From Bittarella massiliensis (ex Durand et al. 2017) (GTDB lineage Bacteria > Bacillota > Clostridia > Oscillospirales > Ruminococcaceae), in contig NZ_LN908976.1 in assembly GCF_001486165.1 (NCBI RefSeq), positions 62,001 to 126,000 of the forward strand: a DNA stretch of 64,000 nucleotides. Direction: 5' to 3'. Both the position numbers and the translations under genes were made by a program. Shown here one piece after another: positions 31,856 through 50,339 of the stretch (position 1 is the stretch's first letter; each line of letters opens with the position of its first letter). The notes below the pieces were generated by a model. It was not told the origin of the DNA. It was given only the letters and a program-made list of their open reading frames with translations, and searched no databases.

Positions 31856-32176
31856 ACCCAGTTGGCGGGGGTCGAATGTCTCCCAGACCTCGGGGAAGTC
31901 CTCGCTGCCGTAGAAAAAGCCGAGGATCTCCCGCTGCTCCTCGGTGAGCTCGCCGGGGCTGGTGAGGACCAGCTTGCAGGCAAAGGTGCTGCGCTCCACC
32001 GTGCGGCGAAGGCTGCGCAGGGCGTTCTCACAGTCGCCCGGCCGGGCGGGGAGGGGCGCGATCAGGTAGAGGGGCAGCTTGCGGCGGCGGTCGATCAGGT
32101 CGCCCAGCAGGCCCACGCACTCGGCCAGCCCCACGGCCGCCAGCACCACCAGCAGGAGTTTTGCGACGAATTCCAT
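31847..32176 (-). CDS. Membrane-anchored small protein of unknown function
   Basis: The 109-residue product has one N-terminal membrane helix (about 4-22, VAKLLLVVLAAVGLAECVG), a basic stretch IDRRRKLPLYLIAP and a cytoplasmic domain that includes LTSPGELTEEQREILGFFYG. GAGGTGATTGAGT precedes the ATG. It is a single gene ended by a terminator. I know of no named family. Confidence 0.75.
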   Translation of the reverse strand: MEFVAKLLLVVLAAVGLAECVGLLGDLIDRRRKLPLYLIAPLPARPGDCENALRSLRRTVERSTFACKLVLTSPGELTEEQREILGFFYGSEDFPEVWETFDPRQLGLH

Positions 32177-32442
32177 ACTCAATCACCTCTTGCGCCAGTG
32201 TATGGGAAGGAGGGGCAAAAGGTGCCCCTCCCGCCCCCTTTTTGTGGGAAAAGCGGGGAAAAAGTGCTGGGGCGGCAGCGGCCCTCCCTTCCCCGAAGGG
32301 GGCGAAAAACCGCCGTTTGGGCGCAGGCAGCTCCCCCTCATCTGTCCCGGACAAAAAAGGGGCCGGGCAGGCCGCCCGGCCCGCCCGGCTCCCCTGCCGG
32401 CAGGTGAAATTGGTTCGGCCGCCCGTGCGGCCGCAAAAGGGG

Positions 32443-33627
32443 CTACTGCGCCGAAACGGCGGCCCGGAGGGCGTCGACCCGGTCGGTCTTCTCCCAGGGG
32501 ACGTTCAGGTCCTCTCTCCCCAGGTGGCCGTAGGCGGCCAGCTGGCGGTAGATGGGGCGGCGCAGGTCCAGGTCGCGGATGATGGAGGCGGGGCGGAAGT
32601 CAAAGACCTTCACCAGCGCCTCGGCCAGCTTGTCGTCGCTGACCGCGCCGGTGCCGAAGGTGTCCACCAGCACCGAGACCGGGTGGGCCACCCCGATGGC
32701 GTAGGCCAGCTCGACCTCGCACTTTTTGGCCAGGCCGGCGGCCACCACGTTCTTGGCGGCATAGCGGGCGGCGTAGGCGGCGGAGCGGTCGACCTTGGTG
32801 GGGTCCTTGCCGGAGAAGGCGCCGCCGCCGTGGCGGCCGTACCCGCCGTAGGTGTCGACAATGATCTTGCGGCCGGTGAGGCCGCTGTCCCCCTGGGGCC
32901 CGCCGATGACAAAGCGGCCGGTGGGGTTGACCAGGTACTTGGTCTTTTCGTCCAGCAGGGCGGCGGGGACGATGGGCTTGATGACCAGCTCGATCATGTC
33001 CTCCCGGATCTGCTCGAGGGTGACCTCGTCGCCGTGCTGGGTGGAGATGACCACCGTGTCCACCCGCACCGGGGTGTCGCCGTCGTACTCGACGGTGACC
33101 TGGGTCTTGCCGTCGGGGCGGAGGTAGTCCACCGCCCCCTCCTTGCGGACCTTGGTCAGCTGCTTGGCCAGCTTGTGGGCCAGGGAGATGGGCAGGGGCA
33201 TCAGCTCTTCGGTCTCGTCGCAGGCGAAGCCGAACATCATCCCCTGGTCGCCGGCGCCGGTGCCGGCGTCCTCCTCCCCCGTCTTGGCCTCGAGGGCCTT
33301 GTCCACCCCGAGGGCGATGTCGGGGGACTGCTCGTCGATGGAGGTGAGGACCGAGCAGGTGTCGCAGTCAAAGCCGAACTTGGCCCGGGTGTAGCCGATG
33401 TCGCGGATGACCTGGCGGGCGATCTTGGGGATGTCCACATAGCAGCTGGTGGTGATCTCCCCCATCACCATCACCATGCCGGTGGTGACGCAGGTCTCGC
33501 AGGCCACCCGGCCGGCGGGGTCTTTTTCCATGATGGCGTCGAGGACGGCGTCGGAGATCTGGTCGCAGATCTTATCGGGGTGCCCCTCGGTGACCGATTC
33601 GGAGGTGAAGAGTTTTCTCATGCTCAC
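32443..33627 (-). CDS. metK: S-adenosylmethionine synthetase
   Basis: The 394-residue enzyme makes SAM from methionine and ATP. Family motifs are [20 protein letters not shown] at the N-terminus, [16 protein letters not shown] (the ATP motif) and the P-loop-like [20 protein letters not shown]. The GTG start has GGAAGG eight bases upstream; the ATG two codons later is the alternative. The gene is preceded by a SAM-I riboswitch and terminator, so it is shut off when SAM is plentiful. Confidence 0.97.
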   Translation of the reverse strand: MSMRKLFTSESVTEGHPDKICDQISDAVLDAIMEKDPAGRVACETCVTTGMVMVMGEITTSCYVDIPKIARQVIRDIGYTRAKFGFDCDTCSVLTSIDEQSPDIALGVDKALEAKTGEEDAGTGAGDQGMMFGFACDETEELMPLPISLAHKLAKQLTKVRKEGAVDYLRPDGKTQVTVEYDGDTPVRVDTVVISTQHGDEVTLEQIREDMIELVIKPIVPAALLDEKTKYLVNPTGRFVIGGPQGDSGLTGRKIIVDTYGGYGRHGGGAFSGKDPTKVDRSAAYAARYAAKNVVAAGLAKKCEVELAYAIGVAHPVSVLVDTFGTGAVSDDKLAEALVKVFDFRPASIIRDLDLRRPIYRQLAAYGHLGREDLNVPWEKTDRVDALRAAVSAQ

Positions 33628-33693
33628 AGTTTTTTCCTTCCTTTCAATGCACGCATTTTTCTGCCATTGAAGAGATCACTTTTGCCGGGGTCG

Positions 33694-33722
33694 AAAAAAA
33701 GCCCGGTGGCAAACACCGAGCT
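33694..33722 (-). terminator. Riboswitch-controlled terminator of metK
   Basis: On the minus strand GCTCGGTG-TTTG-CCACCGGGC pairs through one G-U and is followed by seven T. It is the off-state of the SAM riboswitch. Confidence 0.85.
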
Positions 33723-33733
33723 TTTATGCGAAG

Positions 33734-33835
33734 CTTATCTTTCGGCTTTACCCGCAGGATTTGGCACCTTGCACCCCCGCGGGGGGCAGGTTGTCGGGCT
33801 TCACAGGGCCTGTTCCCTCAGCCACTCTTGATAAG
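33734..33835 (-). ncRNA. SAM-I (S-box) riboswitch
   Basis: Minus strand CTTATCAAGAGTGGCTGAGGG, then AGGCCCTGTGAAGCCCGACAA, GGTGCCAAATCCTGC and GAAAGATAAG follow the S-box consensus in order, with P1 formed by CTTATC and GATAAG. It lies between a promoter and the metK terminator. Confidence 0.96.
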
Positions 33836-33858
33836 TGATATTCAATTGTGCGAAAATC

Positions 33859-33887
33859 AGTATACGCTATTTGGCGGAGGTTGTCAA
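33859..33887 (-). promoter_or_regulatory. Promoter of metK
   Basis: Minus strand TTGACA, 17 bp, TATACT, about 24 bp before the SAM riboswitch. It overlaps the end of ribU. Confidence 0.8.
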
Positions 33888-34448
33888 CACCGGTCCTTCC
33901 CTGCCGAAAACCAGCTTGCTGATGGGCTTGTAGACCAGGTAGGTGATGGCGCTGTTGCCCAGGGCCTTGACCAGGTTGAAGGGGATGATGATGGGGATGA
34001 GCATGGCCGCCACGTCCTTGGCGGTCCCCCCCATGAAGAGGGGGGTAAAGACCAGGTTGCACAGGCACATGACGGCGGTCATGGCCAGGGAGCCCAGCAG
34101 CAGCCCCACCAGCGCCCCCTTGCGGGTGTGCCATTTCTGGTAGAGGGAGCCGGCCAGCACCGAAAAGACCCCGGTGGCGAGAAAGTGCATGAGGATGCCA
34201 ATGACCCCCGACCCGGCGCTGACGGTGAGGCCCTGGATCACCGAGACCACGGCGGTGAGGGCCAGCCCCGCCCAGGGGCCGAAGAGGAAGGTGCCCACCA
34301 GGATGGAGACGTCGGCGGGGTCGTACTCCAAAAAGGCGGCCCCGGGGATGATGGGGAAGTGGATGAGGGCCACCAGCACGATGGAGATGGCGGCCAGCAT
34401 GGCCATGGTGGTGAGCTTGCGGGTGCGGTTGGCGGTTTGTCTGGACAT
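33867..34448 (-). CDS. ribU: Riboflavin ECF transporter substrate-binding protein
   Basis: The 193-residue membrane protein has about six hydrophobic helices. The early region LTTMAMLAAISIVLVALIHF and EYDPADVSILVGTFLFGPW is typical of RibU S-components of energy-coupling-factor transporters, which share EcfAAT units encoded elsewhere. The FMN riboswitch directly upstream supports riboflavin as substrate. GGAGG lies ahead of the ATG; the open frame before it runs into the terminator. Confidence 0.93.
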   Translation of the reverse strand: MSRQTANRTRKLTTMAMLAAISIVLVALIHFPIIPGAAFLEYDPADVSILVGTFLFGPWAGLALTAVVSVIQGLTVSAGSGVIGILMHFLATGVFSVLAGSLYQKWHTRKGALVGLLLGSLAMTAVMCLCNLVFTPLFMGGTAKDVAAMLIPIIIPFNLVKALGNSAITYLVYKPISKLVFGREGPVLTTSAK

Positions 34449-34493
34449 AATAATCCCTCCAAAAAAAGTGTTTGGAAGGTCTGTCTGGGACGC

Positions 34494-34524
34494 AAAAAGC
34501 CCTCGGTCTGAAAAGGCCGAGGGC
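34494..34524 (-). terminator. FMN-riboswitch terminator
   Basis: Minus strand GCCCTCGG, an eight- to ten-base loop, CCGAGGGC, then TTTTTG. Confidence 0.88.
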
Positions 34525-34548
34525 GTGCGGACGCAGAAAAGATGCGCC

Positions 34549-34683
34549 GTTTCTCTCATCCGGACTATACCGTCGGCTTCGGAATCACACCGAATCAGTC
34601 CGCCGGCCGGGGGCCGGAGGAGTCGCGGGCTTCAGGGCAGGGCCCTGTCACCGCCGGTGGGGAATCGCACCCCGCCCTGAAAC
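34549..34683 (-). ncRNA. FMN riboswitch (RFN element)
   Basis: Minus strand AGGGCGGGGTGCGATTCCCC, ACCGGCGGT, AGCCCGCGA, GATTCGGTGTGATTCCGAAG, CCGACGGTATAGTCCGGATG and GAGAAAC follow the RFN consensus; GTTTC/GAAAC closes P1. Confidence 0.97.
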
Positions 34684-34698
34684 AGACTTTCTACTCTC

Positions 34699-34726
34699 AT
34701 TATAGGCCGCCGGCCGCCGTTGTCAA
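34699..34726 (-). promoter_or_regulatory. Promoter of ribU
   Basis: Minus strand TTGACA, 16 bp, TATAAT. Confidence 0.8.
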
Positions 34727-34761
34727 GGTGGGGACGGGCCTTTTTTGTGCGGGGAGGGGCG

Positions 34762-35220
34762 CTAGAGCTCCCTCTCCAGGGCGTAGTTGGTGAGGGTCTG
34801 TTCCCCCCGCTTGACCTGCTGTTCCCTGACCACCCGGTACCCCCGGGCCAGAAAGAAGGGCAGGGCGGTGATGGAGGCGTCGGTGCGCAGCACCTTGACC
34901 CCGCCCTGCAGGGCGCGGGCCTCCAGCGCGTCCACCAGCAGGGCGGCCAGCCCCTGGCCCCGGCAGTCGGGGTGGACGTAGAGGCGGTCGAGATAGCTGC
35001 CGTCCAGGTCGCCAAAGGCGGCCAGTCCCCCCTCCCCCTCCACCACCAGGCTGTAGTGCTGGGTGAGGGTCTTCTGCCAGCGGGAGCGGTCCGGGTTTTG
35101 GGGCGCCCAGGCGTCCAGCTGGGCCTGGGTGTAGTCCCGGGTACAGCAGCCGTGGACGGCCCGGTAAAAGAGGTCGAGCACCCCGTCCAGGTCTTTGGAG
35201 CGGTAGAGGCGCAAAAGCAC
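34762..35220 (-). CDS. GNAT family N-acetyltransferase
   Basis: The 152-residue cytoplasmic enzyme has a complete GNAT fold: an N-terminal LLRLYRSKDLDGVLDLFYRA, the acetyl-CoA loop LYVHPDCRGQGLAALLVDAL and a last strand ITALPFFLARGYRVV. It resembles the YafP/AAC-like group, but the acceptor is unknown. GTG start after GGGGGA. It lies between the FMN leader and the suf genes with an intergenic hairpin on its left side of uncertain role. Confidence 0.87.
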   Translation of the reverse strand: MLLRLYRSKDLDGVLDLFYRAVHGCCTRDYTQAQLDAWAPQNPDRSRWQKTLTQHYSLVVEGEGGLAAFGDLDGSYLDRLYVHPDCRGQGLAALLVDALEARALQGGVKVLRTDASITALPFFLARGYRVVREQQVKRGEQTLTNYALEREL

Positions 35221-35401
35221 AGGTATTCCCCCTTGCGTGATCTTTTGTTGGCGTATGGGACAGCCGTCGAGCAGAGGCCCGCGCCCCCCTCCTCGAGAGG
35301 GGCGGTCGGGCGGGGCGGATGGCCGTCTCCCCTCCCCGCCCCGCTCCCCCGCAATGGGCGGGAGAGGGGCGGGGAAGGCCGCACAGCCGAGGTTTGAGAG
35401 A

Positions 35402-36325
35402 CTACTTCAAAAAGCCCTCGATGATCTTGGCCTCCGCCTCCTCGGCGGTGAGGCCCAGGGTCATCAGCTTGGTGAGCTGTTCGCCGGCGATCTTGCCGAT
35501 GGCCGCCTCGTGGATGAGGGCCGCGTCCAGGTCGTTGGCAGTGAGTTCAGGGATGGCGGAGACGGTGCCCTCGTCCATGATGATGGCGTCGCAGGCCGAG
35601 TGCCCGGTGCAGCGGACGTTGCCGTTGATGCGGGAGCGGAAGAGCTGTTTGGAGTGCCCCTTCGCCACCGAGCGGGAGATGAGGTCGGCGCCGCTGTCCT
35701 CGCCGTTGAGGTCCACCTCGAAATTGGTCTCGGCGTACTGTTCGCCGTGGGTCATCAGCTTTTCGCGGACCACCAGCCGGGCCCGGGGGCCGACCACGCC
35801 GGTGGTGAGGCGCTGGGTGGAGTCCACCCCCTTGATCTGGGTGGTGTCCATCTCCAGGTAGCTGTCCTCCTGCAGCTCCACATAGGTCTGGGGGTTGATG
35901 ATGCGCTGGCCGCTGCCCTCGCCGGTGCCGATGTGCTTCTCCCGGTAGAGGACGCGGGCCCCCGGCTCGAGGTAGAAGCGGTGGATGCCGTTGTGCTGGG
36001 AGCTCTCCTCCCCGTCGGTGTGGACGCCGCAGCCGGCCACCACCACCACGTCGGCCCCGGCGCCGATGTAGAAGTCGTTGTAGACCAGGTCGTCCACCTT
36101 GCTGTGGGTGACGCAGGCGGGGATGTAGACCGTCTCCCCCTTGGTGCCGGGTTTGACCCGGATGTCGATGCCGGGCTTGTCCGACTTGGAGCTGATCTCG
36201 ATGTTCTGGCTGTTCTGGCGGCCGGCGCAGCCGGTGTCCTCGCGGATGTTGAAGGCCCCGGTGAAGCCGGTCTCGGGGTCAAAATCGCTGATGAGCGATA
36301 GCAGCTGTTTGGTGATGTCGTTCAC
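35402..36325 (-). CDS. sufB: SufB/SufD-like Fe-S scaffold protein (SmsB type)
   Basis: The 307-residue protein is a SufBD core domain: a right-handed beta helix in the middle (about 60-230) and the SufB-like end with ACDAIIMDEGTVSAIPEL and ALIHEAAIGKIAGEQL. It is much shorter than classical SufB (about 470) and fits the minimal SmsCB Fe-S assembly system of anaerobes. Candidate ligands are Glu and His residues of that end. SufC is three bases upstream, and no sufS, sufU or sufD follows. Confidence 0.9.
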   Translation of the reverse strand: MNDITKQLLSLISDFDPETGFTGAFNIREDTGCAGRQNSQNIEISSKSDKPGIDIRVKPGTKGETVYIPACVTHSKVDDLVYNDFYIGAGADVVVVAGCGVHTDGEESSQHNGIHRFYLEPGARVLYREKHIGTGEGSGQRIINPQTYVELQEDSYLEMDTTQIKGVDSTQRLTTGVVGPRARLVVREKLMTHGEQYAETNFEVDLNGEDSGADLISRSVAKGHSKQLFRSRINGNVRCTGHSACDAIIMDEGTVSAIPELTANDLDAALIHEAAIGKIAGEQLTKLMTLGLTAEEAEAKIIEGFLK

Positions 36326-36328
36326 GGG

Positions 36329-37051
36329 TTACTCCTCCCCTCTGCAAAAGGCGCAGCGGTCCCCCCGCAGGAGACCGGGCAGAATTTCGTCCTTCGGGCC
36401 GTGCATGGTGAGGGACCCGCCCGAGAGGACCACGATCTCGTCGGCGATGTTGAGGATCCGCTCCTGGTGGGAGATGATGAGGACCGAGCCCTCGGTCTCC
36501 CGCCGCAAGTCGGCAAAGACGTCGATGAGGTTGCCGAAACTCCAGAGGTCGATGCCGGCCTCCGGCTCGTCGAAGATGGTGAGGGGGGTCTTGCGGGCCA
36601 GGACCATGGCGATCTCGATGCGCTTCATCTCGCCGCCGGAGAGGCTGGCGTTGGCCTCGCGGTCGATGTAGTCGCGGGGGCAGAGGCCCACCGAGCGCAG
36701 GTAGCGGCCGATGTCGCAGTCGGAGAGGGTCTCGCTCCCGGCGGCGAGGGTGATGAGGTCGCGCACCGTCAGCCCCTTGAAGCGCACCGGCTGCTGAAAG
36801 GCAAAGCCGATGCCCATCTTGGCCCGCTCGGTGATGGAGGCCTGGGTGATGTCCCGGCCGTCTAGGAGGATGCGCCCCTCGGTGGGGGCGAGGATCCCGG
36901 CAATGACCTTGGCGAGGGTGGATTTGCCGCCGCCGTTGGGGCCGGTGATGACCACAAAGCGGCCGTCGTCAACGGTGAGGTTGACGTCTTTGAGGATCTC
37001 CCTGTTGGCGCCGTCTTCGACCTGCAGGGAGATGTGTTGTAATTGCAGCAT
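36329..37051 (-). CDS. sufC: SufC Fe-S assembly ATPase
   Basis: The 240-residue ABC-type ATPase has Walker A ITGPNGGGKSTLAKVI, Q-loop AFQQPVRFKGLTVRDL, signature LSGGEMKRIEIAMVLARKT and Walker B PLTIFDEPEAGIDLWS. It drives Fe-S assembly with the SufB-like partner in the cytoplasm. The ATG at 37051 has GGAG seven bases ahead; an ATG 15 bp upstream has no ribosome site. A TATACT-like -10 box lies near 37091-37096 on this strand. Confidence 0.93.
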   Translation of the reverse strand: MLQLQHISLQVEDGANREILKDVNLTVDDGRFVVITGPNGGGKSTLAKVIAGILAPTEGRILLDGRDITQASITERAKMGIGFAFQQPVRFKGLTVRDLITLAAGSETLSDCDIGRYLRSVGLCPRDYIDREANASLSGGEMKRIEIAMVLARKTPLTIFDEPEAGIDLWSFGNLIDVFADLRRETEGSVLIISHQERILNIADEIVVLSGGSLTMHGPKDEILPGLLRGDRCAFCRGEE

Positions 37052-37319
37052 ATTCTTTCTCCGCATCTTTCACAAAACAATTTTGAACGGTATTAGTATA
37101 CCACATTTTCCCGCCTTTGCAGCAGTAAAATACCAATTTGGTGAACATTTTGTTGGCCGGGAGCCGAAAAGGGGAAAAAGAGGGCTGGGACGGGGAAAAG
37201 CAGCTCTTCTGTGAGCTCTCGCGCGCTCCCTCCGGCCCTTCTGTCGCGAAGGGGGGCGAGGGGGGTCTCCTAAAATAGGGGGATGCGGTTCTTTCGTCCA
37301 AATGGAGTTAAAAAACGGG

Positions 37320-38045
37320 GCTTTTGCAAGGAGGATATTGGCCTGGAGGCGAGGGGAGCGGCCAATTTGTAGGAGCGGGATACAGCACTCCGGGCGGGCT
37401 GCCAGTCTTGGAGGGGGACGGAGAAAAACAGGTGGGGCGGACAGGTGGGGCAGGTTGCGCGGCAAGGGACGGCGGGCAGGTCGTGGAGAAAGAGGGTCTC
37501 GCCTTTTTGGCAACAGCCGTACTTTGATAGGCCCCTGGGGGCTCTCTCTTTCCGCCTCCTGCTGCCCTTCCATCGCAGAAGGGCGCGCCGGGCACTCTTC
37601 AAAAATAGGAAAACAGGGGGGGCACCGCTCCCCTCTCCAAAGAGAGATATAAAGACCAGACGTTTGCAAGGACAATATCCGGCCTGGAAGCGAGGGAGTC
37701 GGCGGCTAGGCAGGGTTTAGGATATTGCCTCCATCGCGGGCTGCCGGCCTTGAGGGGGGCGGAGAAGGGCGGACAGGTGGGGCAGGATGCGGGGCAAGGG
37801 GCGGCGGGCAATGCTCTTCAAAAACAAAGGAGCAGCGCGTTGCCTCCCCTTCCCCCCGAAGAAAAATGAAAAAACCGGGTGTTTACCGGGGCGGCATCTG
37901 CTCCGAAAGCAGTAGGAGCGGTAGATGGGTGGACTCAGGATGCGGCCGGCAGGGCGGGTTTCTGGCCTTGAAGGGGAGCGAAGAAGAGCGGCTGGGACGG
38001 ACAGGGGGCAGGGTGCGGGGAGAGGGGCGGCGGGCAACGGGGCAG
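37320..38045. repeat. Three degenerate G-rich intergenic repeats
   Basis: Blocks share an order of short motifs: TTTGCAAGGA-ATAT-GCCTGGA-GCGAGGG near 37323 and 37663, a related but worn form near 37878, then GCGGGCTGCC-TTG-AGGGGG-GGAG at about 37391, 37736 and 37958, then GGACAGGTGGGGCAGG and GGGCAAGGG-CGGCGGGCA. Spacings are about 340 and 220 bp. The plus strand is purine-rich. Together with 37080-37320 this makes roughly 1 kb with no gene I can support between sufC and tuf. Confidence 0.7.
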
Positions 38046-38048
38046 AGA

Positions 38049-38083
38049 AAAAGCGCTTCGGCAAAATTGCCGAAGCGCTTTTT
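38049..38083 (-). terminator. Terminator of the tuf operon
   Basis: AAAGCGCTTCGGCAA and its complement with a two-base loop; T run on the minus side after the stem. Confidence 0.9.
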
Positions 38084-38094
38084 AAGGCTAGAAA

Positions 38095-39297
38095 CTAGTC
38101 GCGGATGCCGGTGACAACGCCCGAACCAACGGTGCGGCCGCCCTCGCGGATAGCGAAGCGGAGGCCTTCCTCGATGGCGATGGGGGTGATCAGCTCGACG
38201 TCCATGGTGACGTTATCGCCAGGCATGCACATCTCGGTGCCCTCGGGCAGGGAGATGACGCCGGTCACGTCGGTGGTCCGGAAGTAGAACTGGGGACGGT
38301 AGTTGTTGAAGAACGGGGTGTGACGGCCGCCCTCTTCCTTCTTCAGGATGTACACCTGGCCGGAGAACTTGGTGTAGGGGTGGATGGAACCGGGCTTGGA
38401 GAGGACCTGGCCGCGCTCGATCTCATCTCTCTGGATGCCGCGGAGCAGGGCGCCGATGTTGTCGCCAGCCTCAGCGTAGTCCAGGATCTTGCGGAACATC
38501 TCGATGCCGGTGACAACGGTCTTCTTCTTCTCGTCGGCCAGACCAACGATCTCGACCTCGTCGCCGGTGTTCAGCTGACCGCGCTCCACACGACCGGTGG
38601 CGACGGTGCCGCGGCCGGTGATGGTGAAGATGTCCTCGATGGGCATCAGGAAGGGCAGGTCGGCTTTGCGCTCGGGGGTGGGGATATACTCGTCAACAGC
38701 GTCCATGAGCTCCAGGATGGGGGCGTACTCAGGGGCGTTGATGTCGGTGCTGGTGGACTCGATGGCCTGCAGGGCGGAGCCCTTGATGATCGGAATGTCG
38801 TCGCCGGGGAAGTCGTAGCTGCTCAGCAGCTCGCGGATCTCCATCTCGACGAGCTCCAGCAGCTCTTCGTCGTCGACCTGGTCAGCTTTGTTCATGAAGA
38901 CAACGATGTAGGGAACGCCGACCTGACGGGACAGCAGGATGTGCTCACGGGTCTGGGGCATCGGGCCGTCAGCCGCGGAGACAACCAGGATCGCGCCGTC
39001 CATCTGGGCCGCACCGGTGATCATGTTCTTGACGTAGTCAGCATGCCCGGGGCAGTCGACGTGCGCGTAGTGGCGCTTGTCGGTCTCGTACTCAACGTGA
39101 GCGGTGTTGATGGTGATGCCGCGCTCTCTCTCCTCGGGGGCCTTGTCGATCATGTCGTAGGCCTCGTACTGGGCCTGGCCCTTCATTGCCAGGACCTTGG
39201 TGATGGCGGCGGTGAGGGTGGTTTTACCATGGTCGACGTGGCCGATGGTACCAATGTTCACATGGGGTTTGTTTCTTTCGAAATGCTGCTTAGCCAT
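38095..39297 (-). CDS. tuf: Elongation factor Tu
   Basis: The 400-residue GTPase brings aminoacyl-tRNA to the ribosome. G1 [15 protein letters not shown]3 [21 protein letters not shown]4 [10 protein letters not shown] and the domain 2/3 signatures ([15 protein letters not shown]) are intact. AGGAGG precedes the start. It is last in rpsL-rpsG-fusA-tuf and also has its own upstream promoter. Confidence 0.99.
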   Translation of the reverse strand: MAKQHFERNKPHVNIGTIGHVDHGKTTLTAAITKVLAMKGQAQYEAYDMIDKAPEERERGITINTAHVEYETDKRHYAHVDCPGHADYVKNMITGAAQMDGAILVVSAADGPMPQTREHILLSRQVGVPYIVVFMNKADQVDDEELLELVEMEIRELLSSYDFPGDDIPIIKGSALQAIESTSTDINAPEYAPILELMDAVDEYIPTPERKADLPFLMPIEDIFTITGRGTVATGRVERGQLNTGDEVEIVGLADEKKKTVVTGIEMFRKILDYAEAGDNIGALLRGIQRDEIERGQVLSKPGSIHPYTKFSGQVYILKKEEGGRHTPFFNNYRPQFYFRTTDVTGVISLPEGTEMCMPGDNVTMDVELITPIAIEEGLRFAIREGGRTVGSGVVTGIRD

Positions 39298-39370
39298 TGG
39301 TGTTCCTCCTTTTTCTTCGCTTGTAATAGCGCAATTATCGTCTGTCAGACAGACCTCTCAATGTACCCCT

Positions 39371-39399
39371 ATTGTAGCAACTTGCCAGGGGAAATGCAA
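39371..39399 (-). promoter_or_regulatory. Internal promoter of tuf
   Basis: Minus strand TTGCAT, 17 bp, TACAAT in the 130-bp fusA-tuf gap. A small GTCTGTC/GACAGAC inverted repeat lies between it and the gene. Confidence 0.65.
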
Positions 39400-39427
39400 G
39401 GCCCAAAGCCGGGCGCAGGGCGGGGAA

Positions 39428-41512
<2,085 letters not shown>

Positions 41513-41575
41513 AATGCCCTCCTTATCAGGGTTTGCACGATTCTGTGCAGATGTTTGCTGAGAATATTGAAAACA

Positions 41576-42046
41576 CTACCAGCGATAGTGGGCGAAAGCC
41601 TTGTTGGCCTCGGCCATCTTGTGGGTGTCCTCGCGCTTTTTCACGGACCCGCCGGTGGAGTTGACGGCGTCCATCAGCTCAGCGGCCAGCCGCTCTTTCA
41701 TGGTCCTCTCCGAACGCTTGCGGGCGTACAGGGTGATCCACCGCAGGCCCAGGGTCTGCCGGCGGGCCGGACGGACCTCCATGGGGACCTGGTAGGTGGC
41801 GCCGCCGACACGGCGGGCCTTGACTTCCAGTACGGGCATGACGTTCTCCATGGCCTCGTCAAACACGTCCAGGGGGTCTTTCCCAGTCTTCTCTTTTACG
41901 ATGTCAAATGCCCCGTACACAATCTTCTGGGCCACGCCCTTCTTGCCATCATACATGATGCTGTTGATCAGGCGGGTCACCATCTTGGAATTGTACAGCG
42001 GATCGGGTAACACGTCGCGCTTGGCAATCTTACCTCTTCTTGGCAC
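41576..42046 (-). CDS. rpsG: 30S ribosomal protein S7
   Basis: The 156-residue protein starts [20 protein letters not shown] and includes [20 protein letters not shown], the S7 rRNA-binding signature. The GTG start has AGGAGG at eight bases; the open frame upstream is not conserved. It organises the 16S 3' domain. Confidence 0.98.
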   Translation of the reverse strand: MPRRGKIAKRDVLPDPLYNSKMVTRLINSIMYDGKKGVAQKIVYGAFDIVKEKTGKDPLDVFDEAMENVMPVLEVKARRVGGATYQVPMEVRPARRQTLGLRWITLYARKRSERTMKERLAAELMDAVNSTGGSVKKREDTHKMAEANKAFAHYRW

Positions 42047-42161
42047 TTTTCTTCCCTCCTTCATATCAATGAATTCACAGGTACTCGAAAGCGACAAAAC
42101 TCCCGTGCTGCCAAGGACAGGCATTTATAAAAACGCCGACACATGGCAAAAAAAGTCTTGA

Positions 42162-42587
42162 TTACTTCGAAGCACCAGCCTTGGGCCGCTTGGCGCCGTA
42201 CTTGGAACGGCTGCGCATCCGGCCGGAAACGCCCTGGGTATCCAGAGTACCGCGGATGATGTGGTAGCGGACACCAGGCAAGTCTTTGACACGACCGCCG
42301 CGGATCAGGACGACGCTGTGCTCCTGCAGGTTGTGGCCGATACCGGGGATGTAGGCCGATACCTCCATACCGTTGGTCAGCTTCACACGGGCGATCTTAC
42401 GAAGCGCCGAGTTCGGCTTTTTCGGGGTCATGGTACGAACGGCAGTGCAGACCCCTCTCTTTTGGGGAGAAGACATATCGCTCTGCGCCTTTTTGATGGA
42501 GTTGAACCCCTTCTGCAGGGCGGGAGCAGTCGACTTCTTCACCGAGACCTGTCTGCCTTTGCGTACGAGCTGGTTGAATGTTGGCAT
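42162..42587 (-). CDS. rpsL: 30S ribosomal protein S12
   Basis: The 141-residue protein starts [20 protein letters not shown] and has the decoding-site loop [17 protein letters not shown] and the [20 protein letters not shown] motif. No lysine-to-resistance changes are obvious at the classic streptomycin positions. GAGGAGG precedes it. First gene of the operon, with its own promoter; the L7Ae-like gene often found between rpoC and rpsL in Firmicutes is absent. Confidence 0.98.
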   Translation of the reverse strand: MPTFNQLVRKGRQVSVKKSTAPALQKGFNSIKKAQSDMSSPQKRGVCTAVRTMTPKKPNSALRKIARVKLTNGMEVSAYIPGIGHNLQEHSVVLIRGGRVKDLPGVRYHIIRGTLDTQGVSGRMRSRSKYGAKRPKAGASK

Positions 42588-42626
42588 GTTGCACCTCCTC
42601 TTTGATAAAATGTTTTTTTCTATATG

Positions 42627-42655
42627 AAAAGGGCGCGTTTTCAGCAAACGCGCCC
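42627..42655 (-). terminator. Terminator or attenuator between the rpsL promoter and rpsL
   Basis: Minus strand GGGCGCGTTT-GCTG-AAACGCGCCC then TTTTC. It lies downstream of the rpsL promoter and so may attenuate the operon as well as end rpoBC transcripts. Confidence 0.75.
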
Positions 42656-42686
42656 TCTCATAAGCCCTATTTGCTCAACATTCAAA

Positions 42687-42715
42687 GTTTAACACTTCAC
42701 CAATATTATTGTCAA
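42687..42715 (-). promoter_or_regulatory. Promoter of rpsL-rpsG-fusA-tuf
   Basis: Minus strand TTGACA, about 18 bp, extended TG-T-TAAACT. Confidence 0.55.
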
Positions 42716-42824
42716 GCATTTAGGCAATATTGCCAGTCAAATCTGAGAAAATTTCCCGCAAAAGCGGGGCGTTTCCCCCGATTTTCCCGGATTTCTCCCC
42801 CCTTGGGGGAAAACGGGGTCGGAT

Positions 42825-46400
<3,576 letters not shown>

Positions 46401-46430
46401 TGGCGACCCCTTCTTCTATAACCAGTCGGA

Positions 46431-50162
<3,732 letters not shown>

Positions 50163-50189
50163 TCCATTCCTCTATTGCACAACCTGTTT

Positions 50190-50219
50190 TTTACAAAATC
50201 GACCCGTTCATTTTGTCAA
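50190..50219 (-). promoter_or_regulatory. Possible second promoter of rpoB
   Basis: Minus strand TTGACA, 18 bp, TGTAAA. Confidence 0.4.
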
Positions 50220-50301
50220 AAATAAAGGTTGCTTTCGCCAGCGGTTAATGATATAATGCCTTTTAGCAAAGACATAAATATCCATTTTGATACAGTATAT
50301 C

Positions 50302-50330
50302 AGTATAGTACAAGTTGTCTCTTCTGTCAA
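50302..50330 (-). promoter_or_regulatory. Main promoter of rpoB-rpoC
   Basis: Minus strand TTGACA, 17 bp, TATACT in an AT-rich stretch that abuts the GC-rich repeat region. It implies a leader of about 130 bases. Confidence 0.8.
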
Positions 50331-50339
50331 CTGATTTTC

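Noticed and set aside
35330-35380. GC-rich inverted repeat downstream of sufB
   Set aside because: The arms pair only partly and there is no T run on either strand, so I do not call a terminator.
37070-37675. 201-codon Pro/Arg-rich frame between sufC and tuf
   Set aside because: Low complexity, no good start and repeats with irregular spacing.
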